Part shown: one piece after another, positions 37,401 to 49,700 of the stretch
Layout: each line of letters starts with the position of its first letter
Numbering within the stretch: the stretch's first letter is position 1
Origin: Yamagishiella unicocca
Lineage: Eukaryota > Chlorophyta > Chlorophyceae > Chlamydomonadales > Volvocaceae
NCBI GenBank assembly: GCA_003116995.1
Contig: BDSL01000032.1
Span: forward strand, 62,001 to 126,000
Reading direction: 5' to 3'
DNA: 64,000 nt
The notes under the pieces: generated by a model
What the model saw: only the letters and a program-made list of their open reading frames with translations
Database searches by the model: none
Told to the model about the DNA's origin: nothing
Program-made: the position numbers and the translations under genes

Positions 37401-38666
37401 ACGCACGTGAAAGGAAAGACACAACGCGCAACTGCACCAACGCTCATCGCACATTCCAATGTTGGTTCTTGCCCGTCCCCCATCCTTCTAAAAAGGCATC
37501 TTGCCATCTGAAAGAGCATCTTACCATCTTTTCCCACAACCGCCATGAAAATTGCGAAATGCACATGACCAGCTGGCGCCAGCCCCCGCAGCCACAGCCG
37601 CGGCAGGCGCTCGCCCAACACTTTACTTATTCCACCTTGGAAGAAATGCGAGCAGCGAGTCCTTAAGGCACATCGAGCAGCGAGTCCTGAAGGCACATCA
37701 CGGCACAACATGGCCGCAACCGCCTCGACCCAACCCGCACCTGTCCATGCGCGGTCGATAGACACAATAGACATAAATCCCCGCCCGGCGCCGGACAGCG
37801 GCGGCAACGACGACAGCGGAGTGCGACATCATATTTGACAAGTCGTCGCGCGCCAGCTGTGTACGATGCCACGAGCTGTGTACGATACCACCGGCTCGTC
37901 CCTCCCATCACCTACCGAGCCTCCGAAACCCAAGGGGATCATTCCGAGAAATCATGTGTCGTGCAGCCCGTGCACGTCGAGCCATCGATAGCTTTTGCCG
38001 ACGCACGCCGCGGTTCTTAGCTTTATATTTATTTCAAACTTCAAACCACATGAAAACCTTGCCCGGCGGCGCGCATGCATGCATTCAGGAGCAGCGGCTA
38101 CGGCTGGATCCGTGCCGGGCGCCAGCGCACGACGGTACGGCATTATTCACGGCGTCGCCATCGCCGAAACACCTGACCAGCCGGAGCTCCCACGTCCCCG
38201 CGCCGCCAGCCACCCTGGGAGCAGCCGCTCAGCCACCCGCGGCGCAACCGCTCAGCCGCCCGCCGAGCCAACCTAGGACTAACCATAGCCGAGAGGCTGA
38301 TGGGGTCGAACAAGAAGATCAGCCCGATGCCAGTTGCACGAAAGTCCCGCATCGACATTTGCATTGATACAAGTATGCTACGCTGTCCGTGCGAAGTCCA
38401 GCATTTTGGAGCGGCGCAAGTTCCAACCGTATGCCAACCGCCACGAGCCGCCATGTTCGAGTGAGTTAGCGGCGCTGCACGCGGCGGTGTGCTGGGAACC
38501 GGCGCCCCCGGGCCTCCCTGGAGCCGGACACGGCCCTACAAATCCCTCACAACCACCCGCATTGACCCCCCGTTTCCACCACCGCGCCGAGCTCTCCTAA
38601 CCGGCTGACTGCATCGCTATCCCATACTTGCTTCAGAGGCGCGCACATCGCGTCTCGTAACACAAC
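34414..38666. other. Intergenic, no supported gene
   Basis: About 4.2 kb between the divergently reading start of the protease and the stop of the SBP gene, A+T-richer than the genes. Only short unrelated open frames occur. The motif AAACTACCGGTAC recurs near 34972 and 35115. Nothing else is recognisable. Confidence 0.4.
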
Positions 38667-41600
38667 TTACTGCAGCACCACCTGCACTCCTAGCTGGTGT
38701 AGCTGCTCCTGCAAATGCCGCAGGTGCCTAAACTGGCCACCACCGCCGCAGTCGTCGTGCGTTGCCGCCACCACCTGCCGGGCCGGGACCTGTTGCCGGT
38801 GCTGCTGACTGTAGGGGCGGGCGGAATCCATTCGGTTCCAGGCCTCCCGCTGTGCGACTCCGCTGTAGGGCGACACCTCCTGGAGCGGCTCCGCTGACCT
38901 GCCCGCCATCGCGAGCAGCTGCAGCTGCAACTGCTGCAGTTGCTGCATCAGTGGCTGCTGCGGCTGCGATCGTTCCGTCAGGCGTGTGGAGTGCTTGCGG
39001 TCGGTCGTGCTTTCTTCATCATGATACATCAGGGGCTGTTGCTGCTGTTGCTGCTGTTGCTGCTGTTGCTGCTGTTGCTGCTGCTCCCGCAGCTGCAGGC
39101 GCTGCTGCAGCTGCAGGTGCTGCTCCAGCCTCTGCTGCAGCTGCTGCTCCAGCCTCTGCAGCTGCCAAGACGATTCGTCCCCTCCACTGGCGCCGCCGCC
39201 GCCGCCCGAGTTGCGTGATGTCCCTGCAGCGGGTGCCGGCATCTCAACCTCAGCGAGGTTCAGCACGGGCATGGACCGGCCGGATGCGGGCCGAGTAGGC
39301 ACCGCGGTGTCGAAGTCCGCAGCGACAGCGATGCGGCTGACTGCCAGGCCGGCGTCGCCGCGAGCGGCGCTGAGCCGCGCCAGGAGCATTTCCGCCGCCG
39401 CAATCGTCTCCTCCTGGCCAAGTCTGTCCCCAGTGCCCGCCAGCCCAAGCGGCCGGACGGCGCCTCGGATGCCAGGGCCCGCGGCAGGGGAGGCGCGCAG
39501 CGCCACCGCGGCGGCAGCCGCGTCGTCGACAAAACCTCTCTCATCCTGCGCGGCGCCACCGCCAGTGCCGAACAGCTCCTCCGCTGCCGCGGCGAGCCGC
39601 GCCGCTGCCGTCGCCGCCGCACCGCCGCGCAGCAGCTTAAAGCCATTGTAACCCAGGGTCACCTGCCCCGACACTCCTGCTGACACGCCGCCCTGTGCCT
39701 CGGCCGACGAGTGCAACTGCAGCAGCTGCTGTTCGCGGCTGGCGGCGGCGTAGTGGCCAGCCGGAACGCCGGCGGTGCCGACGCTGCCGTACACGCTAGC
39801 GCCGAGAGCCCCCATGCGGCCCTGCTGACCCAGATGCAGGTGGCTGTCCATCAGGATCAGCTCCGACTGATCCCCGCCCAGCAGCGCAGCGGCTCCGCCA
39901 CCGCCGCCGCCACTCAGCACCACGGACCCCACCTGCTGGCGGCCCCCTCGCGGCAGCCCCAGGCTCCGAACCAAGGACGCAGCGACCGCCCCAGGGTGCC
40001 CCGCCGCCGCCACCACCACCTGGTCGCCGTCACCGCGGCCGTACAGGTCATGCAGCATGGCTGTGGCGTGCGCCGGCGGCATGTTGGCGCCCGGACTGAG
40101 CCCCAATGCCAGCGCGCGGCGGGCGGCGCCGGCTCCGAGACCTCCACGCGCCTGCTGCAGCATGAGCGGGTCGTATCCCGCCGCCGCAGCGGCGGCCGCG
40201 GCCGAGCTGCCGGCCAGTGGGTACGAGCCGTGGCCACCTCCGTGTCCTCCGCCGCCACCGGGGCGGCTGGAGACGGAATCCATCCGTATGAGCTGCAGCT
40301 GCGGGTGGCCGTCATCCCACGATGAGAGGCTGCTGGCGCCGCCGTCGTTGCCGTTAATGTTCCCGGGGCAGTGGATGCCCCCGCCACCGGCACCGCCGCC
40401 GGCTGCCACTGCCGCCGCCACGGCAGCGCGATGCAGCGCCATGATGCTCTGGCAAGGGCGTACGCAGCAGGGACCGATCGTATGCAGGAGGGACCGACCG
40501 AGACACAGCAGGGGCCGATCGTACGCAGCAGGGACCGACCGACACACAGCGGGCGCTTGGCCGCTCACGACCGGAAGACAATAAGGGCGGAAGGCCCCAT
40601 CCTCTGTCGTACAAGAGTCGCACCAACATCACAATACAGCCCCGCCCAGCCGCACCTGCGCATCCAGTTGGTCGGGCAGGCTGGCGAGCATCTGGCCCGG
40701 GTCCAAATGCGGCGGCGGGCGGGCGAAGGGCGGCAGCAGCCGGTTGCGCTTGGCCATGAAGTAGCCGCTGGCTTCCTGGAAGGGAGGCGACCGGGCGGCA
40801 GGAGCAGGGGGAGGGGGAGGGGACGAGGGTTTCAAGTGCGGGTTCGGGTTTGTTGGGCAGATAAGCGGGTGCGGGTAGGCGTCCTTCACCGGCGCAGTTG
40901 TGATGTACGATGCCAGGGTCGATACCGTACACGTACGCATGTTGAGGGGTGCCGTACCAGCTCATAGTCCTCGTCGTCAAAGTCCTCGTGCTCGTATCCC
41001 TCCTCGTACGGCCTTTTGAGGCCCGGCAGGTTGTAGAGCCCTGACCGCCAGCGCCCGTGCGCGCGCATGGCCGCACGTTCCGCCTGTTCGGTCTGCTGGC
41101 GTCGCTTGTCGCTGCGCGCCTGCCGGGTGCGTTCGAGCTTTTCGTTGCAAGTCCTGGCGGAGGGGATCCGGGGGCAGGCGTGGGGGCAGGCGGAGGTTGG
41201 AGCGTTGGAATGGCATTTCGGGCGTGCGCAAATGGGTTCCAAGCGGACATGAGAGCAGACGAGCAAACTAAGTGACCATAGTGGAGGTTATCGCGTGACG
41301 AGAGCGTGGCTCGCTGTGCATACACATGTGCGTGTATGACGAACGGGCACATTTCGACTTGATGGGCATAAAGGGGAGTGTGTGTGGCTGTGGTGCGATG
41401 ATAGTTAGAAAGCAGAGAAAGGTAGCCCGGATCTTGCACAACGAGCAGGGGTAGATCGCACAATCGCGAAACAACGTTGAAAACCCGCAGGTTGCAGATT
41501 ACCAAACCGTTGTGCATCCGGCTTACCTGCGGCTGCCCTCAAACATCGTCACGTCATGAAATTTAGAGCATTGGTCACAGAAGCGGACGCTGCGGCCGTC

Positions 41601-42276
41601 CATTTGCAGCGATGGTGCCTTCAAATGCCGTTCACACACACGGTAACGCTGGAAGTACTTGCGTGATTGCGATAGATCGGCTCCACAGCCATCAACCTGG
41701 TGACAATTTTGAAACTGTCATCATGCCGCGCGAGGGCTGTAGTTGAGGGCAGTAGGGTTGCATCCGACATAATGCGACGACCCGCTGCGGACCGAATTCG
41801 TGACCACGTTCGCTCCTCAACGCACAACGCAACACCTTGAGCACAATGCAATACCAACGCTTGTTGCAATACCAACGTTTGTTACGTTCAGTCGATACTA
41901 ATACGGATTGTGGCGAAAATAATTCACCTGGCAACGGAGCGGCTTCTTTGCAGCCGATTTGTTCTTTTGCGAATCGTCATCATATTCATCTTCAGACGAC
42001 GGGTCGGGCTCCCGCAATCTGCCCGTTAGCTTGCCGGGTGCCTTCGCCGCTGTCTCCTCGCCCGTCCCAGCGCTAGGCTGCTCCTCCTTGACCCGCGGTT
42101 CTTGTTGAGCAGCGCTACTTAACGCAGGAGTAACTGCCGCCTCTGTTGTGACGAAGCGGGGGAGCAGGGAGGGTCGGAGCGGTGAGCCGCGTTTCGCCCG
42201 GCAGAACGGCTGGCCGCGGCCGCAGGCGCTAGACGCCAGAGGACATACCATTCGCACCTCCTGCACTGTGCTCCAT
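38667..42276 (-). CDS. SBP-domain transcription factor
   Basis: Exons: 42276-42249, 42142-41928, 41696-41527, 41153-40958, 40775-40656, 40448-38667. They total 2,511 nt (836 residues). The protein starts MEHSAGGAN, then has an acidic stretch (SSEDEYDDDSQ), then the SBP domain at about 80-152. Zinc site 1 is C80, C85 (CQVDGC), C102, H105. Site 2 is C121, C124, H128, C140. All eight ligands of the plant family are present, followed by basic RTRQARSDKRRQQ, the usual nuclear-signal position. SBP proteins bind GTAC-core DNA in the nucleus; in Chlamydomonas one member (CRR1) controls copper response, but this one shows no ankyrin repeats. The 594-codon last exon is Gly/Ala-rich with poly-Gln (residues near 395-425 of that exon). 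The first, 28-nt exon is inferred from a GTATGT donor and fitting phase; an unspliced alternative start is MVCPLASSACG. The two-part SBP split by an intron after CQ is firm. Confidence 0.9.
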
Positions 42277-42577
42277 AGAGGTAATGGCAAATTCGTGTAT
42301 TTACAGTGCGGAGTGTACTGACACGATAGTCAGATATAGTCGAGTGATGAGTTACTTTCGACCTGCACTAAGTTTGAATCCAGTAAATGCCGCAATGTAT
42401 ATTACCATTATCAAGGTTGAAGAGCAAGCGCATAATGTTTTGGCCTGGGGGCGAAAAATATGCGTCATTACAGTACAATTAACGCTGTACAACCTGGTTC
42501 GTTCGGACACGTGATCTTCACTTCAGGAATCAACCGACGTTTTACTATAAACCACTAAGATATCATATATTGCAGTA

Positions 42578-42640
42578 ATATGCTACAATTTCTGCAAGCG
42601 CAGGCGAGCCACGGACGAAGAAGAGTGGACCCTGTCACCA
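42578..42640 (+). repeat. Dispersed element, family 3, copy 1
   Basis: ATGCTACAATTTCTGCAAGC then GCAGGCGAGCCACGGAC. About 60 bp further, GCTGCCAAGGGCACAGAACAG resembles GCTGCCAGAAGGCACATGAG after copy 3, so the related block may be about 110 bp. Confidence 0.55.
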
Positions 42641-42867
42641 TATAAGAGCCCAGGGCTGAACATAGCATACGCTGCCAAGGGCACAGAACAGCCCCAGAAA
42701 GGGACAGAGATGTCACCCTATCCAAAGAGCAGCACGATGCGACAGCCACAGCCAACCGACTTGGCGGCCGGTAGGCAGGCATCACAGAACGAAATGTGCA
42801 TCCCGCACATATCACAGCAGAACGAAAAGTACATCCTGCACAAAACATCAGGGTCTTGGGACTAAGG

Positions 42868-42915
42868 TGTTACAGTATTTGCAAGCCCGGATGAGCACAG
42901 GACAAGAGGGAGGGC
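42868..42915 (+). repeat. Dispersed element, family 3, copy 2
   Basis: GTTACAGTATTTGCAAGCCC then GGATGAGCACAGGACAAGAG. Same layout as copies 1 and 3. Confidence 0.55.
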
Positions 42916-43284
42916 CGATGCTGTACGAAAATAAATCGGCTTGCATGACACATGAATCGGGCATCAGATTGGTGCGACCCTTGAAATGCAGGCATGTCAA
43001 TGTATTGCAAACCTCGTAATTGTACTTAAGGGTCCATAACCTCGAATGCATGAAGAACTACGGTATGGTGCAGAATATTCTTGTCCTGCACATGACGTTG
43101 CGCGAAGCGGACTGCTGGAAGGACATCATGAAAGGTGTGTCACGTTGAGCATTCACGAAAGCGGGAGCCGCAACCGAGTGGTCATAGGCGGTTTGCAAAC
43201 TGAAGCCAGGTGTCATGGGGTCCGGTGACGCAGAACGATTTCGACTTTCAGAGAGGTGATGGAAGTGAGTATATTCATTATAAT

Positions 43285-43335
43285 AAAGATGCTACAGTGT
43301 CCGCAAGCCCGGGCGAGCCCAGGACAGGAGTGGGG
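43285..43335 (+). repeat. Dispersed element, family 3, copy 3
   Basis: ATGCTACAGTGTCCGCAAGC then CCGGGCGAGCCCAGGACAGG. This is the best match to the inverted copy at 24598-24650, 19 kb away. Confidence 0.65.
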
Positions 43336-45301
43336 GGAACTCACCGTACAAAAAGCCAGCGCAAGCTGCCAGAAGGCACATGAGAAAACAGGACACCCTG
43401 CCACGCCCAGTACAGTGGGGCCCTGAGGGGAAAGACAACCCAGGCACCCCAAGGCCCACCGCTGGAAAAGACAACGGGACCAGCCAACAGCCCGGACCGA
43501 CGGGCCCAGGGCACCACCCGCCCTCGAAAGAAACGCCCCATCCGAACAACCGGCCAGCAAAGGGAACTTCAGCAGGCTTCAGCACGACTGCCAGTCCCAA
43601 CAAACCAAGTCCACGAGTACGGGGAAACGCTACACACGGCTAAACCGGGCGGACGGGCACACCCACCAACACGGCCACAGACAGCCGAAACAAATAGACG
43701 CACCAACCCGCACGGGAGAACAACGCCAACAAACAGACCAGATTGACAGGCAGACAAGCGGCCTCACGAAGAGCACCAGGCAGGAGGCGCTCAGGCCCTC
43801 CAGGGCAGCCAGGGATAGTGCTGAGCGAGCTCCCACCTCCTGCATTTCATATCAACAAAATACCTGGCAGGCGTCAAGTCATCACCGTCGACCGACCTCG
43901 TTCTTAGGACGGAAAGCAGCGCAAGTTTGCAGGACGACTGCTGCTGTGTTGGCGTCAGCGTCTCGCTTGCTGGGCTCCGTCGTTGTTGTTGTACTTGTTA
44001 CAGAGGGCTCCAGACCTTAAAAGGTCGAGTCATCGGGCGCATCGCCTGACACTGAAAGAGACAAGGAAGGCAAGGAAAACCGACGGTTCCGAAAGGAAAA
44101 CCACCCAGAGCCTCACAACCGAGAGCCCAGAGGAAACAACAAGCACCGTCGTGTCTTGTGCCTTACTTACGCTGTCTTGCTGTGCCCGTTAATGCCCGCT
44201 ACCAACGGCCACATGGAACGCTCCCGGAAAGCTGGCTGGTGCGCGGGCACGGACGCTTGCCCCTGCGCGGGCGCAGGGACCCCACCCGCGAGGGGCGCAC
44301 CAGCGGTCTTGGGACCATCGTGGACGGCGACGGCTAGCAACGCAACCGCCGAGTCACGAGCTGGTGGAGCGAAGGCAAGGGCAAGGCCCAATGAAGCTGT
44401 GAGGACGTTTTAAGGTAAACGGACAGATCAGGACGCTTAGTAGCCCAGCCTGCCAGTGATGGCCCCAGTGCGGGATGTCACCGTGCGACAGCGTGATTGC
44501 TGACGGGAGTTGCGGGGTAGCGCGGAAGTCTATTTGTCCACCAGCTGACTGCACGATGAACAGAATGTGTGCGCAGCGAACTCAGTTGACGTTTTTGACA
44601 GTTTTGGAGGAGTCGCGACAATGTACTGTGCAAATGCCGCGAGCGCCGTGCAATGCCCTGTCGCGATCAAAGCTGTCACTCCATAGCCCTCCCTGCTCCC
44701 GTCTCCCAAATCCCGACCCCCCGGGATCCCGGATACCAAAGCCTGAGTTGCTAACAGATTACGGCATGACGGGAGTCCAACGCCCTTTAGCGGGAAGTTG
44801 TACCAGCGGCAGGAGTAAAGAGCTTCTTAGTCAGGTTATGTACGCAGCCGCTAACGGCTGGCCTCACCGACCAGGCACCTGTATATTCGCAGACACCCGT
44901 CAGCTCGTCAGCTGATCACTCGTCAGCTCTATAGTTCGGCATTCTGCCTTTACTGTTAAGATCTTTCTTGTTGCTCGGCTTGTTTTCCCCCACCAGCCCG
45001 TGTCCAGCACCCGGCACTCCACCGGCTCGGTCCACACATTTGGAGTGACGGCATAGAGAGTCAAGGTGGGACTCCGTTAAAGCGCCTAGTACGGCCTTGC
45101 CGTTGTTAGATAGCGCCGTGTGATGTAGGTAGCTAGGGCCTAGGGTGGCAGGAGCTCCATAGTTTTTAGCAGGAGTTGCGCGCAGCCAGTCCACAATCAG
45201 CAGCAGGAGTATGGGACTGCTGCTTGGAGGCTGCCGGACGTGGCCTACACGGCAGCAATACCTCTGGCCTCAGTTTCGGTTGAGGCGGGCACATGGATAT
45301 A

Positions 45302-45319
45302 TAGGGTTTTAGGGTTTTA
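45302..45319 (+). repeat. Interstitial TTTTAGGG telomere-like pair
   Basis: TAGGGTTTTAGGGTTTTA holds two units of the Chlamydomonas telomere repeat TTTTAGGG. It is too short to indicate a chromosome end. Confidence 0.6.
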
Positions 45320-46602
45320 TCGGGAGTTGCGGCTGAATGGGGTGTCACGGCTCACTTTGTCAGTACGACACGGTGATCATGTACGGCAGCCTTGCACAGT
45401 TGAGAAGGTCCAGGACGCTACGAGCGGCTTTGCCAAAGCCGCAAGGTATCATTATTGGAGCCCTATCGCACTCTCAAACGGGGCCAAGGGGTGCCCTCAG
45501 GCCTCCCACCATCTCCAGCATGCCACTGACAGGGTGGCATGCACGGTACCTCGCTTGCAAGTGATTTACTGTATCGTGGTATACCCTCGGGGCCTGCGGG
45601 CCGATGGAGGCATATGCCCGGCTAGGACCTGTGCGGCATGCCGGCTTCCCATTTTGTCGGTGGCTGCCCTAGCCCCGAGGGCTTCACATGACTTCACTCA
45701 GTGTGACCCTAGCTGCAGCGGCAAACCTACTAGGTCCATATGTATCCCAAATAAGTCGAAGCGTCGCGGTTGTCGCAAGATAGCGGAAGTAAATGCGAGC
45801 ATATGGCGGTGTATGAACCATTGCTTGCAGGTGCTTGCCCGTCTAGGGCTCTGGGCGTAGGCCGTACGTTGATCGGAAGACGCTCAGGACATTGCAGCTC
45901 ACCGAAAGTTGTGTTGGTGAAGGCTAACGTTCAAAATTTAATGATTAATCACGAGGTAAAGTTGCCGTGATTCCCCTTAGATGCGTTGCGATGCATGCGT
46001 GTTTGGCCACCCTTATCTACAACCGTCGAGGCACTACCAGGCCAGCGGCCCGTGGGTCTGTGCACATTTCCAGCATAGCACCCGATTGCATGCCGGTTGA
46101 GGAGACTTCAAGGTGGATTGCCAGGTTTGTCGGTTGTTGGTGGTCGTCAGGCCAGGAGTCTCCCAGTCGTGAACTTCCATTCCGCATTGGCTGTGCCGCA
46201 AAAAGGAATCTCAATTAAAAATACAATTCATGTTTAAGAGGAAAATTATTAAGCAGAAAATTATCCGGATTGGTACGCCCTGGGACGGATGGCACAGACG
46301 CTCTTGGACTGGCATGCGAAGATGCCGTAACTTCTCCTTCCCCCATTCCAACTCCAGTGCAAAATACTTTAATGCTATTCTCCTACGCCTACGTACAGTT
46401 GAAGAAGCTGTCCAGTAAACGTGCCTCCTCAACAGGCTTGCTGACCTCAGCTCTCGCGGTGCGAACTGGTTTCTAAAGACGGACTGATCATTATACTTAA
46501 AGCCTTGAGGCGATCCTTTGTCTCTACGAGCCTGCGCCCTGCGCAACTGGCGGACGGCCGAGGGTGCCGCTCGGGCGTGGGTGTTGCAGACATCGCGAGC
46601 AG

Positions 46603-46610
46603 TATATAAA
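46603..46610 (+). promoter_or_regulatory. TATA box candidate of the MYB gene
   Basis: TATATAAA lies 127 bp upstream of the MYB ATG (46737), which leaves room for a 5' UTR of about 95-100 nt. It is the only clear TATA element next to a start codon in the window. Confidence 0.5.
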
Positions 46611-46736
46611 TCGACACACGCGTGCCGGTGCGCTCCAAAAGCGCATTTTGGACACCCCACTTCGCAATTTATGCTCTGGAGTGCGGTGGGCGTGTAGAAG
46701 CGCGTCGGCCCTCGCCGCGACTCGAGAGTAACAAAG

Positions 46737-49700
46737 ATGTCGAGGCGGAGTGGCACGCCGCGGCACCCGACAGCAAAGCTTAAAGGTGATCTAATGGAAC
46801 CGTAGATGTGCTCTGGGGGACGCACCTTGTTGCCCCGGCACGCGACCCTCACCGACCTCGGGCGGCGCTTGTCAACCCTCGACCGCAACAATCCTCTCTG
46901 TTGTTGCTGCCTCTGATTCAGGTGGATGGAGCCCCGAGGAAGATGCCGAGCTTGCAAGGTGCGGCAATGGGACATGCCCAGCCCGGCTTCTCCTTTTCCA
47001 CACGCCAATTCTGTTGAATGTGACACTTGCGCGTGCGTTGCGCCAGCGCTGCCGGATAAGCGGCATTGCATACTCAATTGTCAAATGTATTGAATGAGGA
47101 GGAGAAGACGAAAAGCAGGTCCTCAAACCCCTAGCTTCCCAGCGCGTGTTGCGTCCTGACATCCGCGCCCCCACCCCGCCCGCGTTGCCGTCCTTAAGGC
47201 TCGTGAAGAGGTTCGGCGAAGGCAACTGGAGCCCGATTGCACGTGCCCTAAACGAGGCAAACGACAAGACGGAAGCGACAGGCCGTATCGGCAAGCAATG
47301 CCGCGAGCGATGGAACCACCACCTGAGCCCCGGCCTTCGCAAGGACCCCTGGACGCCCGAAGAGGAAGTTATGGTGGTCGATGCACATAAAAGGCTGGGA
47401 AACAGATGGAGCGACATTGCGAGGTGCATTCCTGGGCGAAGCGAGAACGCCGTCAAGGTGCGAGTGTCGCCCGTGGCGATCGGACGCAAATCGCAGCCTC
47501 CCACTTACGGCGGTCACCTGGGCGCCTCAAGCCGCGCGTCCAATTGCGGACCACGGATGCGCATTCTCCCCGCGATAGGGGGCCCGTCCTTGGGCCTCCG
47601 CGCCGCTTCCACATTGCTGCCGCCTAGCTTGAAGCCACATCCGAATAATGCCTTTCCGGAGCTAGCATCGACTCTAACCTGTTCGCTCCTCATGGTAAAC
47701 GTGACCCCCCCGCTCCAGCCTGGACTGACAAGCCCACCCCCCTCCCCCTGCCCCCTCATCTTCCCTCTCCCCTTGCCCACCGTCTCTACCCGTACTTCGT
47801 CGCGTCCCTCGCCAATCACCCAACCAACGGAACGTCCAACTAATCCAACCGACGGCGATAACAGAACCACTGGAACGCCACGCTCCGCAAGCGCGTCACC
47901 CCCGAGAACCCCGCGGGACCGCTCAAGGAGTATTTGGACACCCTCAACCTGGCGGTTACGCCGCGGAAGAGGGGCAGCAGCGGGAGCGGTGTCAAGCGTA
48001 AGCGAGGCGGCAGGTCGGTGGGGTTGGCGCCCGGGGGGGGTGAATAAAAACCGCCCGGGGGGGGGGGAGGGTTGCGGGCGGTCGGTGGGGTTGGCGCTCG
48101 GGGTGGGAGGGTGTCAAGGTCCGAGGGTAGGGGTATGTAACGGCAGGGGTTCAAGGGTTAGGGTTTAGGGTTCTGGGAGAGGACGATGCTTGGGACCTGC
48201 CCTCCCCTCCTCGCCTCTGGATTCGGTCCTCTGCGCGGCAGAGAGGTGGAGGTACGCGGCACGCCTGACTGTCCGGTGCAGCCAATCATCTTGGATACAG
48301 TGTATGTCGTACAGGTAGGCCGGCCGCGTTGCCTCTTTCCCCGCTTTCCCTTTGAATCCGGGCCAGCAATGGCGAGCTTCGCCCCTTATGGTCATCGTGC
48401 CGCCCCCCGACCCGACCCGACCCAACCTGACCCAACCCGACCCAACCCAACCTAACCCAACCTAACCGGCTGCAGGGATCGCGACTCCACCGACGACGAC
48501 GACGATGATGAAGCCGACGTGGACGTCGACTCGCCCCCGGACTCCGTCACGGCTGCAGCCCCGAGCCAGGCCTGGACTTCGGCAGCCACCGCCTGTACCA
48601 GCCCACGGTCTCCGGCCGCCGCCGCCACTGCTGTCGCCGCCGCTGCCGCCGCCGCTGTCACGTCCGCTATTGTACCCGACTCCATCCCCAGTAGGGCCGC
48701 TGCAGCGGTGCAGATACGACACCAGGCGAAAGCCGCCGCCACCGCCGCCGGCGTCACCACCTCAACCGCCGGCGGCGCCTCGGCCACGTTGTACGACAAT
48801 ACCGAGTGCGAGGGCTGGCTGGCGGCGGCGGCGTCCACTCGGCGTCGCTCCAGGCGGCTGGCGGCGCAGGTGGGGAGCGAGCGGATGCGCTGTATGGTGG
48901 AGGCTGAGCAGCGGGGCCACGAGGACGAGAACGAAGACGAGGGCGGCGGCTCGGAGGGCGACGGCGGCTACGGCGGCGGCGGCGACGAGAGCGAGTCGGC
49001 GGAGACTGACGCGGCCGGATACCAAGGGGCGGCGGGCGGCCAAGGCAATGCCGGCGGCGGTCGGCGGCCGGTGGAGGAGGCCGCGGAGGCGGCGGAGGCG
49101 GCGGAGGATCCTGCTGACGTTGACGACCTGGGCGAGGGGCCGACGCGCATGGAGAGCATTTGGTGGGGCCGCGGGGGAGAAGGAAAGCGGCTTTGGGGAG
49201 GGCGGGGATTCTGAGTGAAACACGTGAGGGCGGGGAAGGCTCTTCACCGGTTGCTTCGCCCCGGGAGAGCCCCGCGTCCCTGGCTGCTCCGCTGCTCTTG
49301 TGCGTGATCCTAACCCGGACTCGGAAGTGGCCGGTGGATTGCCTTATGCGCGTGTTGCTCGTCGCCGCGTCCTCCTCTTCCTCATCCTGCTCCTCGTGTT
49401 CTGTCGCTTGGTAGCCACACACGAGATCGCTCATTGGTTCCCCCCCGGCGCTGCCCCGTCCTGACCCCGTCCTCCGCAGCGAGAGCGGCCTGCCTCCCGA
49501 CAGCGCGACAGCGGCAGCCGCTGCGGTCGCGGTGGCGGCCCGACCCGTGGGCTCGTCTCCATTCTGCCGCGGCTCTGCCCGAGCTCGCGTCGGCGCCGCC
49601 GACCTGTTCCGCGGGGCGATTAGGCCGGACCCCCCCGCCCCCGCCCCCGCCCCCGGCTCCCTCCTGGGTCTACGTCGGCGTCTGCAGGAGGCGCGGAGCC

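Larger units (their letters stand above)
42277..46736. other. Shared upstream region between SBP and MYB genes
   Basis: About 4.5 kb between two divergent transcription-factor genes. It contains three copies of repeat family 3 (42578-43335), a TTTTAGGG telomere-like pair near 45303-45318, and short open frames without recognisable motifs. A stretch at 43340-44150 is purine-rich on plus and may be decayed mobile DNA, but no terminal structure or protein is recognisable. Confidence 0.4.

Noticed and set aside
36649..37440. Minus-strand open frame of about 263 codons
   Set aside because: No recognisable motif, composition unlike coding exons here, and overlapped by equally long frames in other phases.
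40449..40568. N-terminal extension of the large SBP last-exon frame
   Set aside because: The sequence upstream of 40448 is an intron with short CGATCGTA/GGGACCGA repeats. TTGCCAG is a good acceptor and joins in phase with exon 40775-40656.
45302..48169. Telomere or subtelomere
   Set aside because: Only one or two TTTTAGGG/TTTAGGG units occur, surrounded by single-copy genes.
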